In this document: piece after piece, positions 24,388 through 46,534 of the stretch
Numbering within the stretch: position 1 is the stretch's first letter
Layout: every line of letters starts with the position of its first letter
Source of the DNA: Agelas oroides
Taxonomy: Eukaryota; Porifera; Demospongiae; Agelasida; Agelasidae
Reading direction: 5' to 3'
Length of the DNA: 64,000 bases
NCBI GenBank assembly: GCA_949130485.1
Contig: OX422184.1
Coordinates: forward strand, 3,657,204-3,721,203
Position numbers and translations under genes: made by a program
Notes under the pieces: generated by a model
The model's database searches: none
What the model was told of the DNA's origin: nothing
The model's input: only the letters and a program-made list of their open reading frames with translations

Positions 24388-24678
24388 CTAAAGAGCTAGA
24401 TGTGAAGAATATTGTGAATGTACTTCATGAGGCTAACTTTTCTGATGGTCGTTGGGAAGAACTTGGCCAGCAGTTGATAGACCATCCTGATTTAACAACT
24501 ATCAGAGCAAATCGTCACAATAACTGTAGTCTCTGCATGAGTGACACAGTATCCCAGTGGCTAAGGACTGATACTCAAGCATCCTGGGAGAAGCTTGCTG
24601 ATGCTGTATCTAAGGTGGGAGGATATGGAGAAGCCACTGCAGACTGTGTTCGGCATAAAGCAGGAATAGTCCACATAG
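24388..24678 (+). CDS. Death domain exon 1
   Basis: 97 codons, phase 1-1. The six-helix death pattern is clear: LDVKNIVNVLHEANF, RWEELGQQLIDHPDL, then VSQWLRTDTQASWEKLADAV with the conserved W in helix 5 (SWEKL). Following Roc-COR, this repeats the DAPK order. It likely mediates homotypic death-fold contacts. Confidence 0.85.
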
Positions 24679-24883
24679 GTATGTTTTGTCTGATGAGTGT
24701 ATTTTGTGAATTGCAATTTAGATCTCATATTTTCTTAACTGCCTTAATTTGCAGTATCACCAACTGTCCATGATATCACCAAGTTGTAGCTACAGACAAA
24801 ATCTTTGCTTCTTACAAATTACCACCATAAAAACTTACACTTCCAGCAAGAGTCTGGCTACGCGAGACTAGCTAGGAGGAAAG

Positions 24884-25798
24884 GGCATATGGAAAAGCAG
24901 GAAATGGAAATGAAATGGAAACTGGAAACAGAAACTGGAAACGGAAATGGAAACAAAAAACGCACCAATCACTGGTGCAATGTTTTCTTCATAGTGTGCT
25001 TAGTCATTACTCTTGTATTCTACTTAGCAATGGTTATAGGACTGGCTTTATGAGTCGTGCTTTGCCTTTACTCCTGTACTGTGCTTTGTGATTACTGCTT
25101 TTAGTGTGATTGAGTAGCGCTTGCTCATGTTGCAAGCAATGTTGCAATCTAGTGTGAGAGGGTCTGGGCACAAGACTATACTAGTTGCAATCTGACCATG
25201 AGAGTAACGTACTTCGTTTTGGAACAAGGCCAGCATTCCTACTCTTGCAGCCTCTTTCTTAGACCCACTTCCAGTTTGATTGCTTGCAGTGTGTGAAGCA
25301 AATTATTAGCCCCGGGTACAATAGCCCCATTCCCAACCATTGCCCCCCCCCTCCCCCCCTCCCCAATACTTGCCAATGCAGAAATACTGGTGTAGTGTTC
25401 TGATTCAAACATTAATCTCAGGACATGTACAGGGCATATTTATACAGAATAAGCTAGTTACTAAGTGTGGAACACCAAAGATAGAATACTGCTGAGAACA
25501 TAAACAATGACTTGCACAACCCAAGTGAGAACTGGGGGGCGGTGAAGGCCTGGGAACAAGGTTAGGCTAGCAAAGCAGCTGCATGATCACAAACTGGAGG
25601 CAGGGAGAGCACTAGCTGGGATGCCTAGGAACGAAAACCAACAACAATTGAATCTCGCTAGGACTACACAGCTAAGAGGTTGCGTTTCCATTTCTGTTTT
25701 CAGTTTCCGGTTTCCGCTTTTTGCTTTCACTTCCGTTTCCAATTTCCAATTTCCAGTTTCCATTTCATTTCCATTTCCTGCTTTTCCATATGCCCAGG
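24884..25798. repeat. Inverted GGAAAY-rich arms
   Basis: The left arm (24884-24960) is a string of GGAAATG and GGAAACTGG units opened by CATATGGAAAAGCAGGAAAT. The right arm (25675-25798) is its complement, with further TTTCCRTTTCC variants. They enclose about 715 bases. Confidence 0.65.
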
Positions 25799-25940
25799 AG
25801 GAAAGGAGGAAGGAAAGAATGGAGGGAGAGGGAAGGGAGGGAGGGAGAGTGAGGGAGAGAAGAGGATGGGAGAAAGAAGAAAAGAGGATGAAAAGGGGCA
25901 GGGAAGAAGGGGGGAGGGAAGCAGGGGAAGGAAGTGGGTA
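25798..25940. repeat. Purine-rich (GGGA/GAAA)n tract
   Basis: About 140 bases of almost pure G and A on the plus strand, without regular period. Confidence 0.8.
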
Positions 25941-26539
25941 TAACCTCTATGCAGCTGGATGAAAATGCACCAACTCCAAGACACCCTATTTCTGAAGTCA
26001 TGGCGAACATTAGCCCCACAGCTAGGGCTTTCAAGTAGTGAGGTGGAAGCAATTGAAGGGGATGCACATAGTGAAAGAGAGAATGCAGAAGAACCTTCAA
26101 TCATTGAAGACTAAGTTTGCATTCAAGGCAAAGTACCAGGCACTTGTTGAACCACTTCTGAAAATTGGCAGTGCTGACCAGGCATACAAGTCTGTCATTC
26201 TCTGGCATCACAACAAATGGATGTGTCTGGAAATAAGACTGGTCTACAATAACATTGACCACTAAGCTATTTCTCTGCTAGTACTAGTATCTAATCACTT
26301 GTGTACCAGGGCACTTTCTAATTATGCATCACTCAAAACATTTTGCAACGTACTGGTAATGCAAGAATAGAAATTCAATCATCCCAGCTGTTGTACAAAA
26401 TTAGAAGTATGCCGCACAAACAGAAAACTCCTTTTATGGCACATCATAACCTGGAGTCGGTGGCTCAATAAGTACTACCTTTCTTCCAAAAATGCATGCA
26501 TACCTACCTTGTGTTTTTAATTCTCTTCCCCTACTGTAG

Positions 26540-27245
26540 AAAAACTGCCCTCTCAGCTACTTAGTCACCAACTCAAGTGTACTCAACCCCAGTTGCTCAG
26601 TGTGAAAAAAGAAATAGAGCAATTGCAGAAGAAATATGAAGTCCTCACAGGTGATGTTCTGAAGGCTTTTAAAAGGAGAAATTTGCCTGTTGAAGAGGTT
26701 AGGACCTGCATCAGACAGCTCCCAGAGCCCCTGAAGCACCAGTGCAGTGAATTTATTCTAAACCAAGCATCACGCCTCTCTCAAGCTTCCAGCATTGATG
26801 AACTCTTTTGGATATTATCCATCTACTGGGATTTTCTAAATCCTGACCTACTTGTCCACCTGACTGACAGATTTGGCGATGGTCAAGTAAAAACATCAGT
26901 AACATATACATGGAAGAGCTACGGGGATTTCGAAGGCGAACCAAACTCAAAGATTTCATCAACCAATGGACAAGCCATGCTAGACATGATTTTCACAAGA
27001 TTGTCGTGGTATTAAAAGATGAATGGAAAGAGCGCAATCTTGAAGATTTGGAGGGATTTCGAGATAAACTCTCACTTAAACAATGGCTAATGCTACGGTT
27101 TGATGGTATTGTAGAAGGTTGTATGGCTGCTATGTTTTCTTTCCCAAAGGCAGCTGACCTTGAGCTTGAAAGTCTCCATGGATTCTTCCAAAAGTATCAG
27201 ATCCTAAGGGTGTTTCTTAATGGAGCCTGCATTTTTAATTTACAG
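26540..27245 (+). CDS. Helical regulatory domain exon, with a one-base frame break
   Basis: Phase 1 in (CTACTGTAG acceptor), phase 0 out (CAG/GTATAT). First frame: coiled-coil-like LLSVKKEIEQLQKKYEVL, then SIDELFWILSIYWDFLNPD and LLVHLTDRFGDGQVKTSV. From about 26900 the match continues one frame over as YMEELRGFRRRTKLKDFINQ, then FHKIVVVLKDEWKERNLED and FNLQ at the end. The exon is one base short of keeping frame, so either a base was lost in the locus or the sequence has an error. From memory, similar regions (ILSPYWDFLNYxLLEHI..., YMxELxxFR) occur in sponge and cnidarian multidomain proteins; I know no name for the domain. Confidence 0.7.
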
Positions 27246-27598
27246 GTATATACCCTTGTGTTAAGTAAAAGACCATTGTTCCATATATAAAAGCTGAAAG
27301 GAAGATATATACTGTGATGTGAATCCACTGTGAGGTTTACCACTTAATTGGAACATCACATGCATGTAGTTTTACATTACATATGGTCAACATCTAGTGA
27401 TAGCTGTAAATACAGAAAGTAACTAACTCTTTAGAGGCCAAGTTTGGTAACTGTGAGTTAAGGAGTTATAACTGTTTTAATTCATGGACACATGTAGCAT
27501 AAAATCAAGCTAACTGATAAGGTGAACTTAGGTACACTATTAGTAGCCAACACTCGAAAGCTGTAATAATTATTAAATTTTGGTTTCTGCCCCCGTAG
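27246..27598. other. Intron
   Basis: 353 bases, AT-rich. Nothing further is seen. Confidence 0.6.
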
Positions 27599-27740
27599 GA
27601 AGCAGATGGTGCAATGGTGCAGCCAGTGGTGGAAAGAGAATCTAAGTTTCAGGGAGAAAGAGTGAGAGAGAGAACGGGGGAAAGGAGGAATGATGAGGAA
27701 AAAGGGAAAGAATGGAAGAAAGAAGAGAGGTTGAAGGCAG
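27599..27740 (+). CDS. Charged linker exon with a GC donor
   Basis: CCCCCGTAG is the acceptor. It encodes EADGAMVQPVVERESKF and then a run rich in Arg, Glu and Lys. The frame would stop at TAG two codons later, but AG/GCAAGT at 27740-27746 is the classic GC-AG donor consensus. Using it gives phase 0 in, phase 1 out, exactly what the neighbours at 27245 and 28555 require. Alternatively it is a terminal exon ending at 27750. Confidence 0.55.
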
Positions 27741-28554
27741 GCAAGTAGTGAATATGAGAGCTGTTGAAAGGTCCATGCAAACCTGGTCACATACTGTACA
27801 CAGTATACAAGCAAAGCAGATGATATACCTCTGTACTTACTCAATATCTTACACTCAACTAAACAAGGTTAACAGGTTGCATAATCTCAAAAACAGAATA
27901 CACCTCACTTTGTCATTTTCCAACTTCTTTAACATGACATTGCCTAATGAGATGCTTTCTTTATCCCAATTATTTCCGTGTTAGATCTTGCTAGCAATTT
28001 TAGTACAGTACAACCACAGAGATAATATCATCCCAGATGCCTCTCATCATGCACTCTTTTTTCTTCCATGCTAAATAATGACAGTCATGCTCAGCTTGTT
28101 GGAACTACCTCTCAGCCCAGAAACTGTCATGGCAAATTGTTGTAGCACAACCTTAAATTAAGAGACAGTATTCACCAACAAAAATTTCCAACTACCTATC
28201 AGTATAGTAATAGTTCCAGTAAGGTAGATGAGTGCATGTTATAAACTCGGCTAAGTATTGTTAATAATTAGTGCAGCAGCAGCCTTCCATATAACTGGAT
28301 TAGCCAAAATAAAAATTCTAAGAGTTGAACCCTTGCTAGATTGGATCTACCGTTCTATATATAATGATGGTATGCTTACTGTAAAACTGATGCTATTGCA
28401 TATGATACTGTAACTCCTTTTTTTTTTACATGGGACATAATATTATAACTTCAACGCTCGTGCATGGTTTGCATGAAAAAGAGAGTTAATTAGATGGTGA
28501 TGAATTCTGTACATGGATGTATGAATTGCCTTGAGATTCATATTTTCATTGCAG

Positions 28555-28656
28555 CTGGTCCAGACAAGATAGAGATAAAACACCAGAATATGCAGAGAGA
28601 AACTGTGGAGATCAAACAGCAGCATGTACAGGCAAAAGCTACATCCAAGGAGCAAA
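28555..28656 (+). CDS. Linker exon before ZU5
   Basis: 34 codons, phase 1-1, from CATTGCAG to GTATGTG. Residues GPDKIEIKHQNMQRETVE then IKQQHVQAKATSKEQ form a helix or coiled coil. No known domain. Confidence 0.7.
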
Positions 28657-28747
28657 GTATGTGATTGTTAAGTGTGCATCTGTGGCTCTTTTATTGTGCA
28701 CAATGCATGCCTAGATACTCTTTGAAGTGCAGTCTTTCTGTCTACAG

Positions 28748-29352
28748 CACACATAAGGGGAACTGAAGTTATTGCACAGAAGACCTTTATTCTCACACAA
28801 GAAGAGATTGAGATCAAGTTTGAGGGCTATGGATTCAAGCTGCATGTACCAGAAGGCAGTCTACCAGCACAAGTGTCAGAAACTCAGCTGAATGTGCGAG
28901 TTAGCCTGTCTGGCCCTTTCCAGATACCTTCCAATTCTGAACTTCTCAGCGCGGTTTATTGGATCTCCAGCCCCCACAAGTTTGCAAAGCCCATCACTGT
29001 CAGAATACAGCACTGTGCTGTACTCTCTAGTGATAAACAATGTTCAAAACTAACATTCGTCTATACCAAGTGTACCCAGAAGGAAGGTCCTTACATCTTC
29101 AAAGAGCTAGTGGGCGGAGTCTTCAGCACCCATAGTTCATATGGTAGTTTATCACTATCCCACTTTTCTGGTCTTGCTATAGTAAATAGATCACCTCTTG
29201 AGTTAGAACAACAACGACAACAGACAACACAGACTGGACAGGAGGCAGGGGGAGTTGTTGAGCAATACTGTGCTCAACTCTACACCCACAAATTGGTCAA
29301 TGAGTGGAAGGTGATCTTTGTTGTCACAAAGGACCTTGACAGTTGCTCAACT
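28748..29352 (+). CDS. ZU5 domain exon
   Basis: Phase 1 in (CTGTCTACAG), phase 0 out (ACT/GTGAGT). ZU5 signature: GYGFKLHVPEGSLPA, then strands LNVRVSLSGPFQIP, ELLSAVYWISSPHKFAKPIT and IQHCAVL, and SLSHFSGLAIV at the end. This is the ZU5 beta-fold of ankyrins, UNC5, ZO-1 and PIDD, which packs against UPA and death domains to keep them autoinhibited. After it comes a Gln-rich stretch (LEQQRQQTTQTGQEAGG) and the start of a UPA-like region. The frame-open tail after the donor (VSASQNFVMNV) is intronic. Confidence 0.9.
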
Positions 29353-29417
29353 GTGAGTGCATCACAAAATTTTGTTATGAATGTATAGCTATTAGTCATG
29401 CATATACTTCCCTGCAG

Positions 29418-29561
29418 GTTGTGAAAAAGGAGTACTCCTCTCATGCTCATCAACAGTTTTCATTCATTTTTGGTTTTGAGAGTGAATCTGTGTCCCTTAA
29501 AATTCCTAAGGAGGGTCTACAGCTTGGCAAATGGCAAATTACCCCTTTCTATGACCCTATA
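29418..29561 (+). CDS. UPA-like region, exon 1
   Basis: 48 codons, phase 0-0, CCCTGCAG to GTAAGT. Beta-strand pattern VVKKEYSSHAHQQFSFIFGF and LQLGKWQITPFYDPI. By position after ZU5 it should be the UPA domain. Similarity by sequence is modest. Confidence 0.75.
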
Positions 29562-29609
29562 GTAAGTTTCTTACTGTGTATAGTAATTCTATCTTTGCTT
29601 TGTGTGCAG

Positions 29610-29823
29610 AACAGCACCCAAGATCCATCAATGGTCTGTGTCTTCGTAAATCTGCTACAGATCACAAGGCAGCAGGTCAACCACTTCATTTCTGGAAAAA
29701 CTATCCCCAAATGTGAGCTGGTTCTGGAATGGGGTGAAAACACACCACCAGCTCTCTTGCACCATCCAGTTGATCTGCTTGGTGCACGTGATCACAACTA
29801 CTTCCTGCTACGTGTTAATCCAG
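29610..29823 (+). CDS. UPA-like region, exon 2
   Basis: 71 codons plus one base, TGTGCAG to GTAAAT. It encodes MVCVFVNLLQITRQQVNHFI, CELVLEWGENTPP and YFLLRVNPG. It completes the ZU5-UPA unit. The intron before it is only 48 bases. Confidence 0.75.
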
Positions 29824-29898
29824 GTAAATGACTTGCTATTACAGCCTTTGTACTCAGTGCTTGCAATACTAAAGTGGGAGAGAGCCTGACAAACTTGT

Positions 29899-30533
29899 AT
29901 ACCGTATTCTCTCTAAAATAATTAAAAATGGGAGTATCCGTAAAATTTTAGAGAGTTAGTCATTTTTGAATGGAAGTGTCTGGTGCGAACTAGAGAGTTT
30001 TATAGCGCCAGTTTCATAGTGCTATGTCTGATTATTGCTGCCTTCTGTGTGCATCGGTCAGGACCCACGAAGACACGTACTGAGCATTGCCTTTCAAAGT
30101 GGCGAAGTGTAGTGGCCGAAGCAAAAACGACTTATTGGGCACCTTTCAACGCCGATAAGCAGAAGCACATCACTAACTATGGAGGTACAGTAGTACTTGG
30201 GCTTCCTAAATATTGGAGTTGCGCCTTGCTATCAACGAAAGACGGCACACACGACATGCAGCAGGTAAGCGTTCTCCGGCTGTAAGCAGATGACCTATTT
30301 CAAAAGAACATACCATTTGTTGAAATAACCTCGTGAGCCTCTCTTCATACCTTGTTTCGCTCTGGAGTTTCTTTATTACCCAACACTCCGACAAACGATT
30401 TCAGCATCGTTAGTGTCCGAGTGTATTAGAGGGGAAAAATTCCTCTGCTGTCCAGTTAGTTAGAGAGATGAAAAATTCATAATTGAGGTTTCCGGACAAT
30501 TAGAGTGTCCACTATTTTAGAGAGAATACGGTA
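29899..30533. mobile_element. TIR element ACCGTATTCTCTCTAAAATA
   Basis: The left end TACCGTATTCTCTCTAAAAT is inverted at the right end as ATTTTAGAGAGAATACGGTA, with TA at each flank. The interior of about 595 bases has no transposase. It is a non-autonomous element in the intron after the UPA exons. Confidence 0.85.
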
Positions 30534-30874
30534 TCAAGTATTTCCGAGCATTATCCAGTGTACATCCGGAGATGTGGTGTAATCCCGAAAAGTTGTATTT
30601 TGATCTGCTTGCGTGCAAGCTCAGTAGCTGAGCTCAAAGCAAGTTAAACTGTAAGTGATTGCAGCAGCACTGTCAACGTCAAGGCAAAGAATCATTTGGG
30701 AGTTTTGTGAGATTAAGATACACATCAAGATACATCTATACATGTGGCAACCTTTGCCAGGCCTTCTCACACTTTAGTACTACGGAACAAAATCTGGACT
30801 GAAGATCTTGATATGAGGCTAGGATACTACACATAATGTTACGGTGATGATGGTAACCATCCTCTATTATACAG

Positions 30875-30949
30875 ATGTAGACACATCCACTCCCAGGGCT
30901 GTAGAGGCATCCTCACCTAGCAGTGCAAGTCCCCCATCTTTACATGAAG
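30875..30949 (+). CDS. Ser/Pro linker exon
   Basis: 25 codons, phase 1-1, TATACAG to GTTGGT (a weak donor). Encodes DVDTSTPRAVEASSPSSA and more Ser/Pro. Probably a disordered linker between UPA and the last death domain. Similar in composition to exon 32427-32528. Confidence 0.5.
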
Positions 30950-31212
30950 GTTGGTCCAAACTTGCCTCAGGCCTTTATGTGAATGCTATAGCTCAGTACT
31001 ATGCATCAGGCACATATGGTGAACTGTGTTCATACTATGTTATACTTGGCACCAAGATGTGAAATCTATATATAGCTAGGACACAGATAGTACTCACTAT
31101 TTCACTACTATTGAGATGACTGTCATTGTGAGATAAGCATTAGCTAATACCTTAAAGTGTAAGCAGAATGGAGGGTGTTGTCTGCAGATGGATTACCTGC
31201 ATGATGTACCAT

Positions 31213-31713
31213 CATTATTCTAATAGAATGGTAGGAAATTAAATCTGGCTTCACAAAAACTTCCAAGAACCCAATTGCTTCCACTGGATTAGATCTATCG
31301 CTGTAATGGAAGCACATTTTCAAGCACTAGCCACACACGGCCTTGACCAGGGAGTGTTGCTTGCAGTACTAAATTACCGTAGGCTTTCCCACTTTCGGAA
31401 CAGTATCGGCTCCGGGAACTTCAACCGTCTGAGCATCGTTCTGTCTGGGTGCACTACAACACCTCTGCCAGTGACTTCACAAGTGCTGTTTTGATAACAA
31501 CACTTCCTGGTGTACTCAACAGTCTTGCTCTGCCCGTAACTACGCTGTTTTTGCTAAGAACGCTTTGTGGTGTCTACTGCTACGGACTCTTCCGCTAAAT
31601 TGGATTCACTCTAAAACAATTAGTGCAGCTACCTTCCGCAAATTGGATTAACAAAAATCGCAAGAATTGAATTTCTTCCGCTAGATTGTATCTACCGTTC
31701 TATTAGAATAATG
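31213..31713. mobile_element. TIR element CATTATTCTAATAGAA
   Basis: CATTATTCTAATAGAATGGTAG at the left end is inverted at the right end as CTACCGTTCTATTAGAATAATG. The interior is about 460 bases without a transposase frame. A related right end occurs near 28300-28365. Confidence 0.75.
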
Positions 31714-31864
31714 TATAAAAATCGTGTTGAACTGGAGCACAAAGTGGATCTACTGGGAAATAAAGGCCCCCATCAGTTTTTCACCATCACTTGCTCTCCC
31801 CGAGGTAAACATCAGGGATATACAATTTTATGCTCAAATGCATGTTTTTATTGAAAATGTCTAG

Positions 31865-31933
31865 AATATGTTGTTGAGAAGCCAGCTAGAGTCACTGGTG
31901 GAAAAAGAAAACAGGTGGAAGAGAAGCAACATG
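31865..31933 (+). CDS. Linker micro-exon a1 (basic)
   Basis: 23 codons, phase 1-1 (TGTCTAG to GTAAGC). It encodes a stretch with KPARVTGGKRKQVEEKQH. It pairs with the next exon, and the pair is repeated at 32172/32316. Confidence 0.6.
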
Positions 31934-32024
31934 GTAAGCTAATGCACTGTAAGTGTGATGCCTGATCACAGATACTTACTTTTAAAAAACCATTTGCTGT
32001 TCAATTTCCTTCTGCACTGTACAG

Positions 32025-32054
32025 AAGTGCCAAAGAAGAGGCATTTAAGCGATG
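32025..32054 (+). CDS. Linker micro-exon b1 (PKKR)
   Basis: 30 bases, phase 1-1 (TGTACAG to GTAAGT). It encodes VPKKRHLSD, an NLS-like basic cluster. Confidence 0.6.
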
Positions 32055-32171
32055 GTAAGTTGTACTATATAGCCAGGCAAGAAATTCACACAAATAAAAC
32101 AATACAACCAACACTTCCAAATTGCTACTATTTGAGATATCTAATAACACTTCACCGTCTTTCCTCATTAG

Positions 32172-32252
32172 AATCTCCCACAGTAGAAGATATGGAGAAG
32201 CCAGTTAGAGCCACTACTGGGAAAAGAAAACAATCAGGAGGAGAACAGCAAG
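32172..32252 (+). CDS. Linker micro-exon a2
   Basis: 27 codons, phase 1-1 (CTCATTAG to GTATTA). It encodes SPTVEDMEKPVRATTGKRKQ and SGGEQQ, a clear paralogue of exon a1 (EKPxRxTxGKRKQ in both). Confidence 0.6.
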
Positions 32253-32315
32253 GTATTAACCATCGTATGGTCTAGTTTCTTGTTAGATTCACACTACAAA
32301 TTCTCTACTGTGCAG

Positions 32316-32345
32316 GACTGCCAAAGAAGAGGTGTTCAACCAATG
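32316..32345 (+). CDS. Linker micro-exon b2 (PKKR)
   Basis: 30 bases, phase 1-1 (TGTGCAG to GTACGT). It encodes LPKKRCSTN, a paralogue of b1. Confidence 0.6.
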
Positions 32346-32426
32346 GTACGTATGTAGCACTAGCCAGTAGGTCGACCACAAAATCAATACTTAGAATTAC
32401 TATGCTGTTTGATATCTGTACTTCAG

Positions 32427-32528
32427 TTTCAGTCACCAGTGCTGCAGCCACTCACACTCCTAGTCTTGCAGCTACAGATGATGGAATGCTTTCCCCCAGC
32501 AGTGAAAGCACCACATCTTCAAGCCAAG
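32427..32528 (+). CDS. Ser/Thr/Ala linker exon
   Basis: 34 codons, phase 1-1 (ACTTCAG to GTATGT). Low-complexity VTSAAATHTPSLAATDDG and SPSSESTTSSSQ. A second AG six bases in could be used instead, also in frame. Confidence 0.55.
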
Positions 32529-32849
32529 GTATGTAGGAGTATGTCAATACTCCTTAGTTGGGAATTGATGCAACATTGTAGCAAGTGATGTTTGACAGAT
32601 CCTTTGGGCCAAGTACATACCAGTCTCACTTCCATTAAGGAATGGTACAACACAGAAGTGCAGACTCAGCTACATGTTTCGAGGGCAACTGCTTGTTATG
32701 TCTTAAGCCTTTACCCAACATTGTAGCTACCGGTATATAACCTTCACATCATATTCTCACACGAAAGTAATATATACCCTACATGCTTAAGCTTTTACCA
32801 GTGACGATGTACATTGTTTCATTTGCCATTATACTTTTTATTCTGTCAG

Positions 32850-32882
32850 ATCTTGGGACGCATGATGGAGCTGAAACACTTG
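32850..32882 (+). CDS. Micro-exon before the last death domain
   Basis: 33 bases, phase 1-1 (CTGTCAG to GTAAGT). Encodes LGTHDGAETL. Small, but its phase and both splice sites fit the chain. Confidence 0.45.
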
Positions 32883-33064
32883 GTAAGTGTAATGAGTGTA
32901 TTTCCTTTAGAAAGCCATCTAGCCTGCATGGTGTCAAGCTAGGGGGAAGAGTGCTTGGTTCCCACTGTATGCAGTATCATAATGTAAATATTAGTGTGAC
33001 ACAAGTGTATGCTTTTTACATGCATCTATAAATAGTTGATGATTGCAAATCATCATATGTGTAG

Positions 33065-33354
33065 ACATAAACAACGTTGCTGACATCACCCACTACCTCC
33101 ACTCACTGGACAGAACAGCATTATTTAACCTGGGCCTGGTCCTGGGCCTTGGCTACGAAAGACTCAGGGCCATGATGGACACGCCCACCTTCCTTCAAGA
33201 CATGCTAGCTGGGTGGCTACAGAGGGTGGACCGAGTGCTAAGGACAGGAATCCCGACATGGACGAAGCTAGTGGAGGCCTTAAAGGATCCAAGAGTAGGC
33301 CAGAATGGACTTGCTCGTGAGATTGAGCAAAACGAGCAACAATTACTGAGTTAA
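33065..33354 (+). CDS. C-terminal death domain exon
   Basis: Phase 1 in (ATGTGTAG), stop TAA at 33352-33354. Helices: VADITHYLHSLDRTALFNLG, LVLGLGYERLRAMM, DMLAGWLQRVDRV, and PTWTKLVEALKDPRVGQNGL with the helix-5 W. This is a classic C-terminal death domain after ZU5-UPA, as in UNC5 and PIDD. It is different in sequence from the death domain at 24388, so the protein would have two. Confidence 0.9.
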
Positions 33355-34002
33355 TTAATGTAGGAAACACTCCTGTTGCCAACATATATGCTGTGTTATG
33401 TTTTCATAGAGGCTTTAGTAGTTACGTTTATTAGCATGTATTGATAGAGGGTAGGCAGTGATTGTGATAGTGATAGTAATTACTGGTAGCTTGTTAGCAT
33501 AATTATATTGATAGAGGAGAAGGTATGGTATACCGCTGTGATAGTGATAACACTAGCTAATCTGTTTCAATTACAAGTGACAGTACTTATCAATTTGTAA
33601 CTTGATTTCTGTAGCTAATCTCATGTTTAAATTCGTATACATTATTATGTTTTAACCTGAATGTATGATGTTGTTGGGAATCAACAGAAGTATATTATTG
33701 TTGCAAACACAATAGTAAACATGTAATAACAACAGAAACAATGAAACAAAATGTACCATGAATGTAACCAGAATTATGTATACTATCATCAAGAGTGCAT
33801 AATGTATGACCTGCAAACAACAGCTTGCTGCCAGGTACTTTCATACATAAACAACCCCCCATGAACATCTCTAAGAACTTTGATGAACATCTGTTTTATG
33901 TGACGTGTATGTGAAGGAAAACATGTCTAAATAGGCAGGAAAAGATGATACATAACACATTTAAAATATTGTTACTATCTGTGTCAGTCTGGTGTGCTCC
34001 AT
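33355..34002. other. Convergent 3' ends of the death-domain gene and ras
   Basis: About 650 bases between the stop codons of two genes that face each other. TGATAGTGATAG-type imperfect repeats occur at 33440-33550. No clear AATAAA on either strand close to the stops. Confidence 0.5.

Positions 34003-46534
<12,532 letters not shown>

Larger units (their letters stand above)
24679..26539. other. Intron with inverted purine-rich arms
   Basis: No exon is supported. GGCATATGGAAAAGCAGGAA-type sequence (about 24884-24960) recurs inverted at about 25675-25798. A (GGGA/GGAA)n-rich tract follows at 25798-25940. A frame at 24805-25053 ends in a 23-residue hydrophobic stretch, but it cannot be reached in phase from the preceding exon. 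Confidence 0.5.
13670..33354 (+). other. Gene model: ANK - TKL kinase (x2) - Roc-COR - death - ZU5/UPA - death
   Basis: I join about 21 exons: 13670-14678, 17016-17906, 18641-18757, 19239-20129, 21879-24193, 24256-24319, 24388-24678, 26540-27245, 27599-27740, 28555-28656, 28748-29352, 29418-29561, 29610-29823, 30875-30949, 31865-31933, 32025-32054, 32172-32252, 32316-32345, 32427-32528, 32850-32882, 33065-33354. Each boundary has a donor/acceptor and the phases match along the chain (mostly phase 1). With both kinase exons the product is about 2,730 residues. Kinase plus Roc-COR plus death recalls DAPK1, ankyrin plus Roc-COR plus kinase recalls LRRK1, and ZU5-UPA-death recalls UNC5 and PIDD. 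A cytoplasmic death-fold signalling scaffold is the natural guess. One frame break lies in exon 26540-27245. Two or more separate genes cannot be excluded, but no internal start or stop argues for it. Confidence 0.6.

Noticed and set aside
24805-25053. Frame ending in a hydrophobic segment (CNVFFIVCLVITLVFYLAM)
   Set aside because: It cannot be joined in phase to the preceding death-domain exon and overlaps the GGAAAY inverted arm; a membrane form of the large protein is not supported.
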